64,000 nucleotides of DNA from an uncultured Clostridia bacterium (GTDB lineage Bacteria > Bacillota > Clostridia > Oscillospirales > Acutalibacteraceae), in assembly GCA_947623175.1 (NCBI GenBank), contig CANQGK010000014.1, positions 1-64,000 on the forward strand, read 5' to 3'. The position numbers and the translations under genes were made by a program. Below the pieces are notes generated by a model. That model saw only the letters and a program-made list of their open reading frames with translations, had not been told where the DNA came from and made no database searches. Positions 33,628 to 41,851 of this stretch are shown piece after piece (the first letter of the stretch is position 1; each line of letters begins with the position of its first letter).

Positions 33628-35751
33628 TCAATATGTTCTGAATGAAACTTCCTGCCAGATGGTGACGGCAAAGGAAACCATTTGCTGTACCAGCGTGAAC
33701 GCAAGAATAATCAAAAAGGCAATTACAACCATCGCGCATACCGTTAAAAACAGGCAGACAAAGGTCTTTCCTCCGCTGTAATTATGCACCGTCATAACCG
33801 CGCAATACAGAAGCATTCCCGACCACAAAAGCCCGAAAAAGGTAATCCAGCTGATAAACGCGCCCTCGTCCAGCGTCAAGACATTAGAAAGCAATACCGT
33901 TATTCCGATCGAGGCGACGTAGGGCACCAGCGCATAGGTGCTGTGAATAAGTATCTCCATGAATTTGCCTTCGCCGTCAAGCAGGGTGCAAAGCGACCAA
34001 TTCGCGACCGCCCACAAAAGCACCATACAAACGGTAGACAGCAAAATTATACCGATATTTATCCTTCCCGGCTTATTGCCGTTGTAAGCAAAGCCGGTAG
34101 ATGTATACTTTAATATCATAAATACGAACCAAACGGCGACTATACCTATCGCTACGGATAATTTGCCCGACTTATGATACTTCATCTCGGAGTATCCGTC
34201 TATCGGATGGCGTAAAATACTGCCGATACATTTAATTCCCGTAGGAGGCGTAAAGTCCTTTTCGGTTTTAACCTTAATGCCGACATGCGCTAAAACCGGC
34301 GCCAATTTAACCCGCTTTATGTAAACGAAAACCGCGATCACGATAACCGAAGCGACGACGGCTATCAGGGGAAAATTATTCCGTATTTTTTGCGTGCGGT
34401 ATTCCTTATAGGCTTTGGAATAGCCCGTTCTGTCCTGCCCCTGCTTGTAATACTGCATCGCAAGCTCGTATTTTTCCTGGGCAAAATAAGCTTTTCCTAT
34501 GGATTTATAGGCAAAGGTATTGCCGGTGTCGGTGCGAAGCACCTCGTTCCAAGGTTCGATAGCGTCGTCGTACAAGCCCTTATTGTAGAGTGAAATCGCG
34601 TAATGAATTTTTTCCGCCAATTCGTTGGGCTTAAAAACGGTGATACTCCTTTTTTGCTTATCCAATACGTAAACGTTATCACCGTAAGTCTCCACTGCGA
34701 CGGGCATTTGGAACAAGCCCTGCTGGTCGCCCGTTCCGCCGAAGACGAACATCAGCTCGCCCTCCTCGTCGTATTGGAAAACGCGGCCGCGCGTATAGTC
34801 GAGCGCATTTATAAATCCGCTGTCGTCGACCGCCAAATCCACAAACGAGGTATCGGTGGAAACGCCGTTTTCGTAGGTGGCTTGAGCGTCGCCGAAGCTT
34901 GATTCCTTAAGAATATTCAAGCCGTTGCCGTTTAATTTGCGGATTTTTTCGGTTGTATTCTTAGTGGAAGTACAGGTGTAAACGTAGCCGTTGGCGTCAA
35001 TGCAGATATTCGAAAGCTCCAGCGGCACGTAGCTTGCCTGATACTGCGCCGAGTCCTCCGGGAAAATCTTTCTCCAGGCGAGCTCGATCAGCTGTGAAGC
35101 GCTGAGCTTTACCTTATTGGAGCCGTAAAATCCGGTGAATTGATAATTGCGGTCAAAGGACGCCGCGCCGTAATAAAGCCCATCCACCAGAACGTATATT
35201 ATGCCTCTCTGGTCCTTTAAAACCTTAGTCGCCGTAAAATCGACGCCCTCGGGGAAGATATCGGCGGTCGGCTTTTGCAGCTCGCCCGACACTTTGCCGC
35301 TTTGGTCGCAAACCAGCACTCTCGTATTGCCGGTATCGGCAATGTACATAACGCCCTTTTCATCGACAAAAATGCCGCTCGGGCCCGATAAAGTTGTTTT
35401 TTCACCGTTTTTTAAGGTAAAGGTGACAAATTCCTTCGTACATTCAAAATTATTATTAAGCTTTAATATCCGGTCATTTCCCGAATCCGCTATGTAAAAG
35501 CTGCCGTCCGGCGCACAAAACAAATCCGAAGGCTCGCTTAAAACCGTAGATTCGGTTTTGCCGAGCTTATCAAGCTTCATTTCCTGCGCGGTAATTATTT
35601 CCGTCGCGTCGTAACCGTTGGGCATCGGCAGTGCGGTATCCCAATAATCGTATCTGTAGCCTTCGTAGGGGGAAACAGCCGAAACGGAAGAAGCAAAGAC
35701 AGTAAAAAGCATAAGCGATACTGTAATAATACAAATGATTTTACGCGTCAT
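33628..35751 (-). CDS. Membrane protein with NHL propeller, TPR and Yip1-like domains
   Basis: The 707-residue protein begins with a signal peptide (ATG 35751, GGAG upstream; longer frame ignored). Residues about 50-370 form an NHL-type beta propeller with repeats such as FCAPDGSFYIADSGNDRILKL and GIFVDEKGVMYIADTGNTRVL. About 375-430 are TPR helices (YNKGLYDDAIEPWNEVLRTD, AYFAQEKYELAMQYYKQGQD). A membrane helix and a cytosolic link follow, and the last 200 residues are a Yip1-like bundle of about five helices. The domain order suggests an extracellular sensor or scaffold tied to the membrane. It lies 8 nt from the permease gene and 16 nt from DUF5696. Function is unknown. Confidence 0.75.
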   Translation of the reverse strand: MTRKIICIITVSLMLFTVFASSVSAVSPYEGYRYDYWDTALPMPNGYDATEIITAQEMKLDKLGKTESTVLSEPSDLFCAPDGSFYIADSGNDRILKLNNNFECTKEFVTFTLKNGEKTTLSGPSGIFVDEKGVMYIADTGNTRVLVCDQSGKVSGELQKPTADIFPEGVDFTATKVLKDQRGIIYVLVDGLYYGAASFDRNYQFTGFYGSNKVKLSASQLIELAWRKIFPEDSAQYQASYVPLELSNICIDANGYVYTCTSTKNTTEKIRKLNGNGLNILKESSFGDAQATYENGVSTDTSFVDLAVDDSGFINALDYTRGRVFQYDEEGELMFVFGGTGDQQGLFQMPVAVETYGDNVYVLDKQKRSITVFKPNELAEKIHYAISLYNKGLYDDAIEPWNEVLRTDTGNTFAYKSIGKAYFAQEKYELAMQYYKQGQDRTGYSKAYKEYRTQKIRNNFPLIAVVASVIVIAVFVYIKRVKLAPVLAHVGIKVKTEKDFTPPTGIKCIGSILRHPIDGYSEMKYHKSGKLSVAIGIVAVWFVFMILKYTSTGFAYNGNKPGRINIGIILLSTVCMVLLWAVANWSLCTLLDGEGKFMEILIHSTYALVPYVASIGITVLLSNVLTLDEGAFISWITFFGLLWSGMLLYCAVMTVHNYSGGKTFVCLFLTVCAMVVIAFLIILAFTLVQQMVSFAVTIWQEVSFRTY

Positions 35752-35759
35752 ACCAATTA

Positions 35760-36602
35760 TTACTCCTTTATTCCCGAATGACTCATGGTTTCCACGACGT
35801 TGCTCTGTGTAATCAAAAAGGTTACGATCGGAGGAATCATCAATAAAACGGCGGCGGCGGCGCTTACGCCCGCATGAGCTATTCCGTCTGCCGAGATCTG
35901 GCTTAAAACAGTCGGCAAAAGCTTTAATTCCTCGTTGTAAATAAAGGAACCGCCCGTCTGATTCCAGGACGCCTGAAACGCGAAGATTATCAGGGTAAAC
36001 CACGCGGGCTTAACCTGCGGCATTACGACCTTGAAAAAAATTCGTATCTCTCTCGCGCCGTCGATTCTCGCCGCTTCGAGCATGCTCTCGGGAAGCTGAG
36101 TCATAAACTGCTTCATAAGATAAAGTCCGAGTGTCGAAGCAAAGGAAGGCAGTATAACCGACAGATAGTTATTGATAAGGTGCAGCTTTGCCATAACTAT
36201 ATATGTAGGAATACTCATAACCGGCGCCGAAAACATAAGGGTAGTGACGATTATGTTGAAAAGCACCTTGCTTCCCGGAAATTTATGCTTCGCAAGCGGG
36301 TATGCCGCCATGGACGCTATGATAACGTGCCCCACGGTGGAAATAACGCTTACAAATATCGAGTTCATTACCGTTCTCTCAAACGGAACCGCCAAATTGC
36401 CGCTTACGTTGATAAGATCCCTGAAATTGTCAAACGTAGGTCGTCTGGCGTAGAATTTCGGCGGGAAAATATAGAGCTCTTCAATAGGTTTTATCGCCTG
36501 AACAACGGCATATACCAAGGGCAAAGCCATAAAAATACCGAGCAGAATAAGTATGGAAAAAATCGCTATGTTTCCGCCGCGAGTTCGGTTAAGTTTTCTC
36601 AT
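35760..36602 (-). CDS. Carbohydrate ABC transporter permease, MalG type
   Basis: The 280-residue protein has six membrane helices and the EAA loop SMLEAARIDGAREIRIFFKVVMP. It pairs with the MalF-type permease 21 nt upstream. Together with the two solute-binding proteins upstream it makes a complete importer except for the ATPase. The C-terminus (NVVETMSHSGIKE) is typical of the subfamily. Confidence 0.92.
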   Translation of the reverse strand: MRKLNRTRGGNIAIFSILILLGIFMALPLVYAVVQAIKPIEELYIFPPKFYARRPTFDNFRDLINVSGNLAVPFERTVMNSIFVSVISTVGHVIIASMAAYPLAKHKFPGSKVLFNIIVTTLMFSAPVMSIPTYIVMAKLHLINNYLSVILPSFASTLGLYLMKQFMTQLPESMLEAARIDGAREIRIFFKVVMPQVKPAWFTLIIFAFQASWNQTGGSFIYNEELKLLPTVLSQISADGIAHAGVSAAAAVLLMIPPIVTFLITQSNVVETMSHSGIKE

Positions 36603-36623
36603 TCGCAGAACCTTGCCCCTTTC

Positions 36624-37547
36624 TTAATCTTCCTTGAGTACCGCGCCGATAACCGTTTTGCTTATAATCATGATTATAAACAGCACCACCGATACGGCGG
36701 AGGCGTAGCCCATTTCGTAACGCAGCGTTCCGACGTCCTCCGCATGAAGGACTATGGTATGCGCCGCGTAGTTGGTACTCGGAAATCCGGCAAGCGCCGA
36801 ACAAACGCTGCCCACACCGAAGGAGGTGGCGATTTGCATAACCGCGCCGAACATCAATTGCGGCTTCATCGAGGGAAGCGTAATATGCCATAATTCCTGC
36901 CAGCGGCTTTTTATGCCGTCGAGCGCGCCCGCTTCGTAGAGGCTTTTGTCAACCGACTGCAATCCCGCTATAAAGGACAGAAATCCCGCGCCGAGACTCA
37001 TCCACATCTGGACGATGATAATTATGCTCAGCATATAGGTCGAATCGGTAAGCCAATGGATAGGCTCCCTGATTATGCCCAATTTAAGCAAAAGTCCGTT
37101 TACCAGACCATAGCGGTCGGCGCTGAACATATAGGTCCAGATGAAGAAGGCGTTTCCGACAATACTCGGAACGTAAAATATAAAGGTCAAAAACGATCTG
37201 AAAACAGGCGACAGCTCGTTTATAAACCATGCCAACATGAGCGCGGCAAAATAACAGACGGGGCCCGTCACAAACGAGAATATCATCGTATTTTTTACCG
37301 CTATCAAAAAGACGTCGTCGTCCAGAAACAGCCGTGAAAAGTTCTCAAGACCGACAAATTTCGGCGTATTGACCATATTGAAATCCGTAAAGCTGAGCGC
37401 GATAGAAGCAACAACGGGCACAATAACAAACATAGCAAAAAGTATCGTATAAGGCGCAATCAAAATATAGCTCTCGCGATACACGTATAATCGATGCCTG
37501 AGATTGCGGAAATATCCGGTCTTTTTACCGACTTTATTTTCCATCAT
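36624..37547 (-). CDS. Sugar ABC transporter permease, MalF type
   Basis: The protein has six membrane helices and the EAA loop SLYEAGALDGIKSRWQELWHITLP. Two starts are possible: ATG 37562, which overlaps the stop of the binding-protein gene (ATGA) but has no ribosome site, and ATG 37547, with AGGA 6 nt upstream; I prefer 37547 (307 residues). It forms the channel with the MalG-type partner and follows the large binding protein directly. Confidence 0.9.
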   Translation of the reverse strand: MMENKVGKKTGYFRNLRHRLYVYRESYILIAPYTILFAMFVIVPVVASIALSFTDFNMVNTPKFVGLENFSRLFLDDDVFLIAVKNTMIFSFVTGPVCYFAALMLAWFINELSPVFRSFLTFIFYVPSIVGNAFFIWTYMFSADRYGLVNGLLLKLGIIREPIHWLTDSTYMLSIIIIVQMWMSLGAGFLSFIAGLQSVDKSLYEAGALDGIKSRWQELWHITLPSMKPQLMFGAVMQIATSFGVGSVCSALAGFPSTNYAAHTIVLHAEDVGTLRYEMGYASAVSVVLFIIMIISKTVIGAVLKED

Positions 37548-37558
37548 TTTGCTTCCTT

Positions 37559-40333
37559 TCATTCGATTTTCAGCTCTTTGCGCTTACGGGTGATTTCTTT
37601 GTTGATCTGCTTATTTTGATAAAACAGCGCTTCGCGCGGATTTTCGCCGTTGTACAAAACGTTTCTGAAGGCGTTTGTAAGTCCGCGAGTCAGGTAGTAG
37701 GACGCCGGCAGGGTGGGTATACCCTTTACGTAATCAAGCTGAGCAAATATGTTTTTAAGCTCCTTGTTTGACCACGGCAGTTTTTTAATGGATTCCTTAT
37801 TTGCGGGGAAATAGCGCGCCGCCGTGCCCAGGTACATCTCGATTTCGTTGCCGTATCTTGCCTGAGCGTCGGTGCCTGCCCACCATTGCAAAAATGTCCA
37901 CGCGTCGGCGTTATCTTCCGACTTTTTAAACAGCACCGCCGCCGTAGATGTGGCGATCGGCTCGACCTTCGAGAGGGTGCCGTCCTCCCTTTCGGTTCCC
38001 GGAATGGGGATCATTTCCCACAAGCCCTTAATTTCGGGGGCCGCCGCGGAAAGCATATTGTACTGTGATATATCCTGTATTCCGAGAGGCATTTCGCCGC
38101 TTCTGAAACGGTTGTAAAAGTCGAACACGTCGGGCAGCCCCGTATGGGTAAAGTACCGCATCGATTCCTCGAAGGCGGCTACCGACTCCGGCTTTTCGAA
38201 ATTGGTGGCGGAGAGATTTTCGTTATATACGTCTATTCCCTTTTGCATCAAAACAGTCGTAAACAAATCGCTTATGCCCGCCTGCATATTTTTCGCCTGC
38301 AATAACGCTACCGTTTCCTTAAATTCCTGCCAATTTTCGGGCGGAGTAAGCCCCAATTCCTCGAAAATATCGGTACGGTAAAACATCATCATAAAGTTCT
38401 GCGTTACCGGCAATCCGTAGCATTTGCCGCTGTGCATAAACGGTACCAGCGACTCGGGATAATAATTCTTTTTCGATTGCTCGTATCCTTCCTTGTCGGA
38501 AAGCGCCGTAAGCTCGCCCCTTGCCGCTAAGTTTATCGTCGTGGTCGAGTCGACGTTCATCGCTACGTCCGGTCCTTTGCCCGCGAAGTTTGCGATAATA
38601 ATCGACACCTGAACCAGGCGCAGGTTTACCTTTATATCGGTAGAAGGCACAAATACGTCGTCGATTAAATTCTTGGCGACCTTGGCATATTCGGTACCGC
38701 CGGTCATCCAGACCTCGAGCGGCTTGCCCTCGCCCTCGTCATATACGTTTCCCACCGAGGAATAATCCTGCGTATAGGAGTAGACTACCGACATGATCCG
38801 ATACCAAAGCTGCTTGAAAAACGGAGCCTTCGGAGAGGGAGCCTCGCTTTTTTCGGACGAAAACCGGATATAATCGAGGGTAAGCGCCTGTACCTTTTTA
38901 TCGTTTATCCAGGAGGACAGGCTCGAAATATTGGACGAATAACGGTCAAGTCTCGTCGCCATCGTTTCCGGATTTTCGCCGATATCGTTAAGCTGGTCGG
39001 CAATTTCGTACAAAAATACCGATTCTCCGCCCGACTTCTTTGCGGCCGAATCTAAGCTTTCGCCGCATTTGTTAAGTATTTTCGCCATATCAAATAGATT
39101 TTGCGAAAAACCGTCTATCTGCTCCTCAAGATGATAATCTCGGTAGGTATCGGGGGAGGTGCTCGTTATCATAATGATTTTGCGGTATAATTCGTTCATT
39201 TGCTTGACCGCGTCGGTCAAGTCGGCGATTATCTGTGAAAAATCGCCCAAAACGACCTCCATTCTAAGCGAATGGCTGCCTTTTTCCAAATAAACAAGAT
39301 AAGGTTCGCCTATATCCGCGTACTGCCAATCCTTGCCGTAGGGGAATTTTACATCCGAAAACTCGGCAAAGGGCACCGCGCCGTCTATATAAATTTTTCT
39401 CGTCACGGAAAATCCGCGAAGCTCGCTTTGCTCAAACCGGAAGCCCAGCTTGTAAAAACCGGACTTTTCGACATCGAAATTCCATTCGATCCAATCCCCT
39501 ACCGAGGAAAAGGTCAAAGCGTTTAATTTTTCCGTTTTGGGCGAGCAGGGTACGGTAGCGGCGCTCGAACGGTCGTTTACGGGAATAATCGAAGAAGCGG
39601 ATTTAAGCTTAAGGTCCTCCGCCTGGATGATAATTTCATCGTCGGCGCCGTTTTCCCTCGGGTTATTCTCGTTTTTTGCGATATAATCCGCATAACCTAT
39701 AATATCCCGCGGGGCGATAAGCGAAATATCGGAAATATAAAACGCCGCCATTTCCGCCTCAAGAGTTATGGTGTGCCTGCCCTTTTCAAAGCGAATTTTC
39801 ATCGGCCCGTCGGTAAGACCTTCCTTGTCGGTAAAATACGCGCTGTTCCAGCTTTCGGCTTTTTCCGATTTGGGAAGCAGATCGTTGCCCTTGTTGTCGG
39901 TGGTTTTTGCTTCGCTTTTGTAAATGCATGGAAAGTCGACGGTTCCCTTGTTATCGTTTGGATATTTTCCGTCTATAAGCAATGCAAGCCGTATGCCGCG
40001 ATTGGTATTTATTATCGGCATATAGGTAATTTGCAAATAATATTCGCCGGACTTTTCGACCTCGACGTCGAATTTTGCCCTGCCGCTTTGCCCATCCCAC
40101 TTAAGTACGGAGGTTTTTCCGCCGTACTTTACGGGATAGCTTATATTGCTCTCGGCGTCGGCGGTTACGGTACCGAGAGGTACCGTAACGTCACTTATCG
40201 ACGCGTCCTGCTTTACCGCCGAAGGATTTTGCGTATCGCTCAAGGCGCCCGCAGTAACCTCGGCAAAAGCGGAAATTACCGATAATACCGTGACCAAAAC
40301 GGCTATTAGTTTTTTTACTTTCATTCTTTTCAT
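37559..40333 (-). CDS. Extracellular solute-binding protein with long carbohydrate-binding-like N-terminal half
   Basis: The 924-residue protein has a signal peptide. Residues about 50-210 and 230-370 look like two CBM6/35-like jelly rolls (FDVEVEKSGEYYLQITYMP, KGRHTITLEAEMAAFYISDISL; FDVEKSGFYKLGFRFEQ, KGSHSLRMEVVLGDF). A helical linker follows (about 380-480), then from about 540 a family 1 solute-binding domain (KPLEVWMTGGTEYAKVAKNLI, GLPVTQNFMMMFYRTDIFEELGLTPPENW). Classical binding proteins are 400-550 residues, so the front half is an addition. No lipobox is seen. It probably holds a long glycan near the transporter. Confidence 0.82.
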   Translation of the reverse strand: MKRMKVKKLIAVLVTVLSVISAFAEVTAGALSDTQNPSAVKQDASISDVTVPLGTVTADAESNISYPVKYGGKTSVLKWDGQSGRAKFDVEVEKSGEYYLQITYMPIINTNRGIRLALLIDGKYPNDNKGTVDFPCIYKSEAKTTDNKGNDLLPKSEKAESWNSAYFTDKEGLTDGPMKIRFEKGRHTITLEAEMAAFYISDISLIAPRDIIGYADYIAKNENNPRENGADDEIIIQAEDLKLKSASSIIPVNDRSSAATVPCSPKTEKLNALTFSSVGDWIEWNFDVEKSGFYKLGFRFEQSELRGFSVTRKIYIDGAVPFAEFSDVKFPYGKDWQYADIGEPYLVYLEKGSHSLRMEVVLGDFSQIIADLTDAVKQMNELYRKIIMITSTSPDTYRDYHLEEQIDGFSQNLFDMAKILNKCGESLDSAAKKSGGESVFLYEIADQLNDIGENPETMATRLDRYSSNISSLSSWINDKKVQALTLDYIRFSSEKSEAPSPKAPFFKQLWYRIMSVVYSYTQDYSSVGNVYDEGEGKPLEVWMTGGTEYAKVAKNLIDDVFVPSTDIKVNLRLVQVSIIIANFAGKGPDVAMNVDSTTTINLAARGELTALSDKEGYEQSKKNYYPESLVPFMHSGKCYGLPVTQNFMMMFYRTDIFEELGLTPPENWQEFKETVALLQAKNMQAGISDLFTTVLMQKGIDVYNENLSATNFEKPESVAAFEESMRYFTHTGLPDVFDFYNRFRSGEMPLGIQDISQYNMLSAAAPEIKGLWEMIPIPGTEREDGTLSKVEPIATSTAAVLFKKSEDNADAWTFLQWWAGTDAQARYGNEIEMYLGTAARYFPANKESIKKLPWSNKELKNIFAQLDYVKGIPTLPASYYLTRGLTNAFRNVLYNGENPREALFYQNKQINKEITRKRKELKIE

Positions 40334-40358
40334 AAATAATCGGGTTTTAATTAAGCCG

Positions 40359-41816
40359 TTAATTCAACTGCGCGATAGACGAGTCTAACTTCGGAGAATT
40401 TTCCGCAACCAGGGTAGACCAGGATTTTCCGTTAAGCAAATCGCCCGTAATCGTCCACTCGAAGCTTCCGGTGAAATCAAAGTCGCGGTTTGAAATTGAG
40501 GTCATCAAATTAGAGCTTGCCTCGTCGTAAATCTTTTGCATTTTTGCGGGATATGAGCTTTTTGCGTTAGCCTCCTGATATTTCGTATACATAACGAACG
40601 CCGCTGCGCCGTAGGGGTTCTTGGCTCCCTTGGGGATAAATACGGATTCGTAAACCGGGAAGTTGTAATTCTTTTTCATACCGTCCGCCGTGGGGGAAGG
40701 AACGAATTGAATTTGTCCGTCGTTGAATTTCTTTTCGGCGCCTTCAACGGTAAATATGTTCCATGCGCCGAAATATCCCATCGCAAGCTTGCCGTTAACT
40801 ATATCCGAAAAAGAGGGAGACGGCGGCCATACTTTAAAGGTAGTCTGCAAATCAACGAAAAATTTCATAGCCTTTGCAAGGTTTGCGCTCTTTAAATTGT
40901 TGACTACCTTACCGTTTTTATCAAGCTTTATAAAGGATTCGTTTACGCTGCCCATTACCATAAACGCCAGCGATTCGCCGCCGAAGCCGTATTGGTCGGT
41001 AATACCGTCGTTGTTTTGGTCCTTGGTCAATTTCTTTGCAAGTTCTTCAAGCTTGCTCCAATTCCATTGACCTTTTTCGTACCAATAAAGCGGATCTTTA
41101 AGGGATGCGTTCTTAAATACCTGCGCATTGTAGAATAACATTCTCGAAGGAACCGCATGCAGAATTATTTCGTAGATTTTGCCCTTTACTTTTCTTTCAT
41201 TTTGTAAATTGCGTACCTTGTTCCAAACCTTGTCGGAAAAATTATCGAAATACTGCTCCGCGGGCTGAACCAGATTGTTGTTGATCAGCGTCATGTGCAT
41301 TTCGTCCATGCTGATAAGGTCGGGAGAATCGCCCGCCGCGATCATTTGAACCAGCTTTGTACGCTTGTTTTCGTACGGAACGGTGATATATTCTACGGTC
41401 AAATCGTACTGCTTGATATATCTCTTTGTAGCGCTCTTGTTTGTGCTCGAAGCATTAACGTGAGTTAAATATTTTACGGTTTTGTTCTTTACCTTGCTAC
41501 TGAGCTTAGGTAATCCGGGTATTTCCTCGTCGTCGGTTACAACCTTTCCGTTCGAATTGCCCGTGCCGAAGCCGTTATTGTTGTTTTTTGAAGTGGTGCC
41601 GGTCTGCTGTGAGGTGGTGGACCCTCCGCTTTGAGCTTTGTCCGCACCGCTGCCGGTATTCTGTGCGGAGTTATTGTCATTGGAGGTTTGATCGTTCCAA
41701 ATGTCGGACTCGTACTCGCTTACGTACTGTACGGTGGTCTTTTTACAACCTACCATGCAAAAGGAAAAAGCCAAAACCAATACCATAACAAATGCCGATA
41801 ATCTTCTGATTTTCAT
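40359..41816 (-). CDS. ABC transporter solute-binding lipoprotein
   Basis: The 485-residue protein has a lipobox (MVGC, lipidated C24), a Ser/Asn/Gly-rich linker to about residue 95, and a family 1 solute-binding fold (YLTHVNASSTNKSATKRYI, LVQMIAAGDSPDLISMDEMH, GVNE-type core). It is tethered to the outer membrane face and lies 25 nt before the second binding protein, so both may serve the permease pair at 35760-37547 or one may serve the pair at 29518-31414. Confidence 0.88.
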   Translation of the reverse strand: MKIRRLSAFVMVLVLAFSFCMVGCKKTTVQYVSEYESDIWNDQTSNDNNSAQNTGSGADKAQSGGSTTSQQTGTTSKNNNNGFGTGNSNGKVVTDDEEIPGLPKLSSKVKNKTVKYLTHVNASSTNKSATKRYIKQYDLTVEYITVPYENKRTKLVQMIAAGDSPDLISMDEMHMTLINNNLVQPAEQYFDNFSDKVWNKVRNLQNERKVKGKIYEIILHAVPSRMLFYNAQVFKNASLKDPLYWYEKGQWNWSKLEELAKKLTKDQNNDGITDQYGFGGESLAFMVMGSVNESFIKLDKNGKVVNNLKSANLAKAMKFFVDLQTTFKVWPPSPSFSDIVNGKLAMGYFGAWNIFTVEGAEKKFNDGQIQFVPSPTADGMKKNYNFPVYESVFIPKGAKNPYGAAAFVMYTKYQEANAKSSYPAKMQKIYDEASSNLMTSISNRDFDFTGSFEWTITGDLLNGKSWSTLVAENSPKLDSSIAQLN

Positions 41817-41851
41817 AAATAAGCCCTTCTTTCTGATTATTAAAAAATTTT

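Noticed and set aside
36180-36893. 237-codon plus-strand frame opposite the permease genes
   Set aside because: Antisense to two permeases with clear EAA loops; composition is Arg/His/Tyr-rich like a shadow frame.
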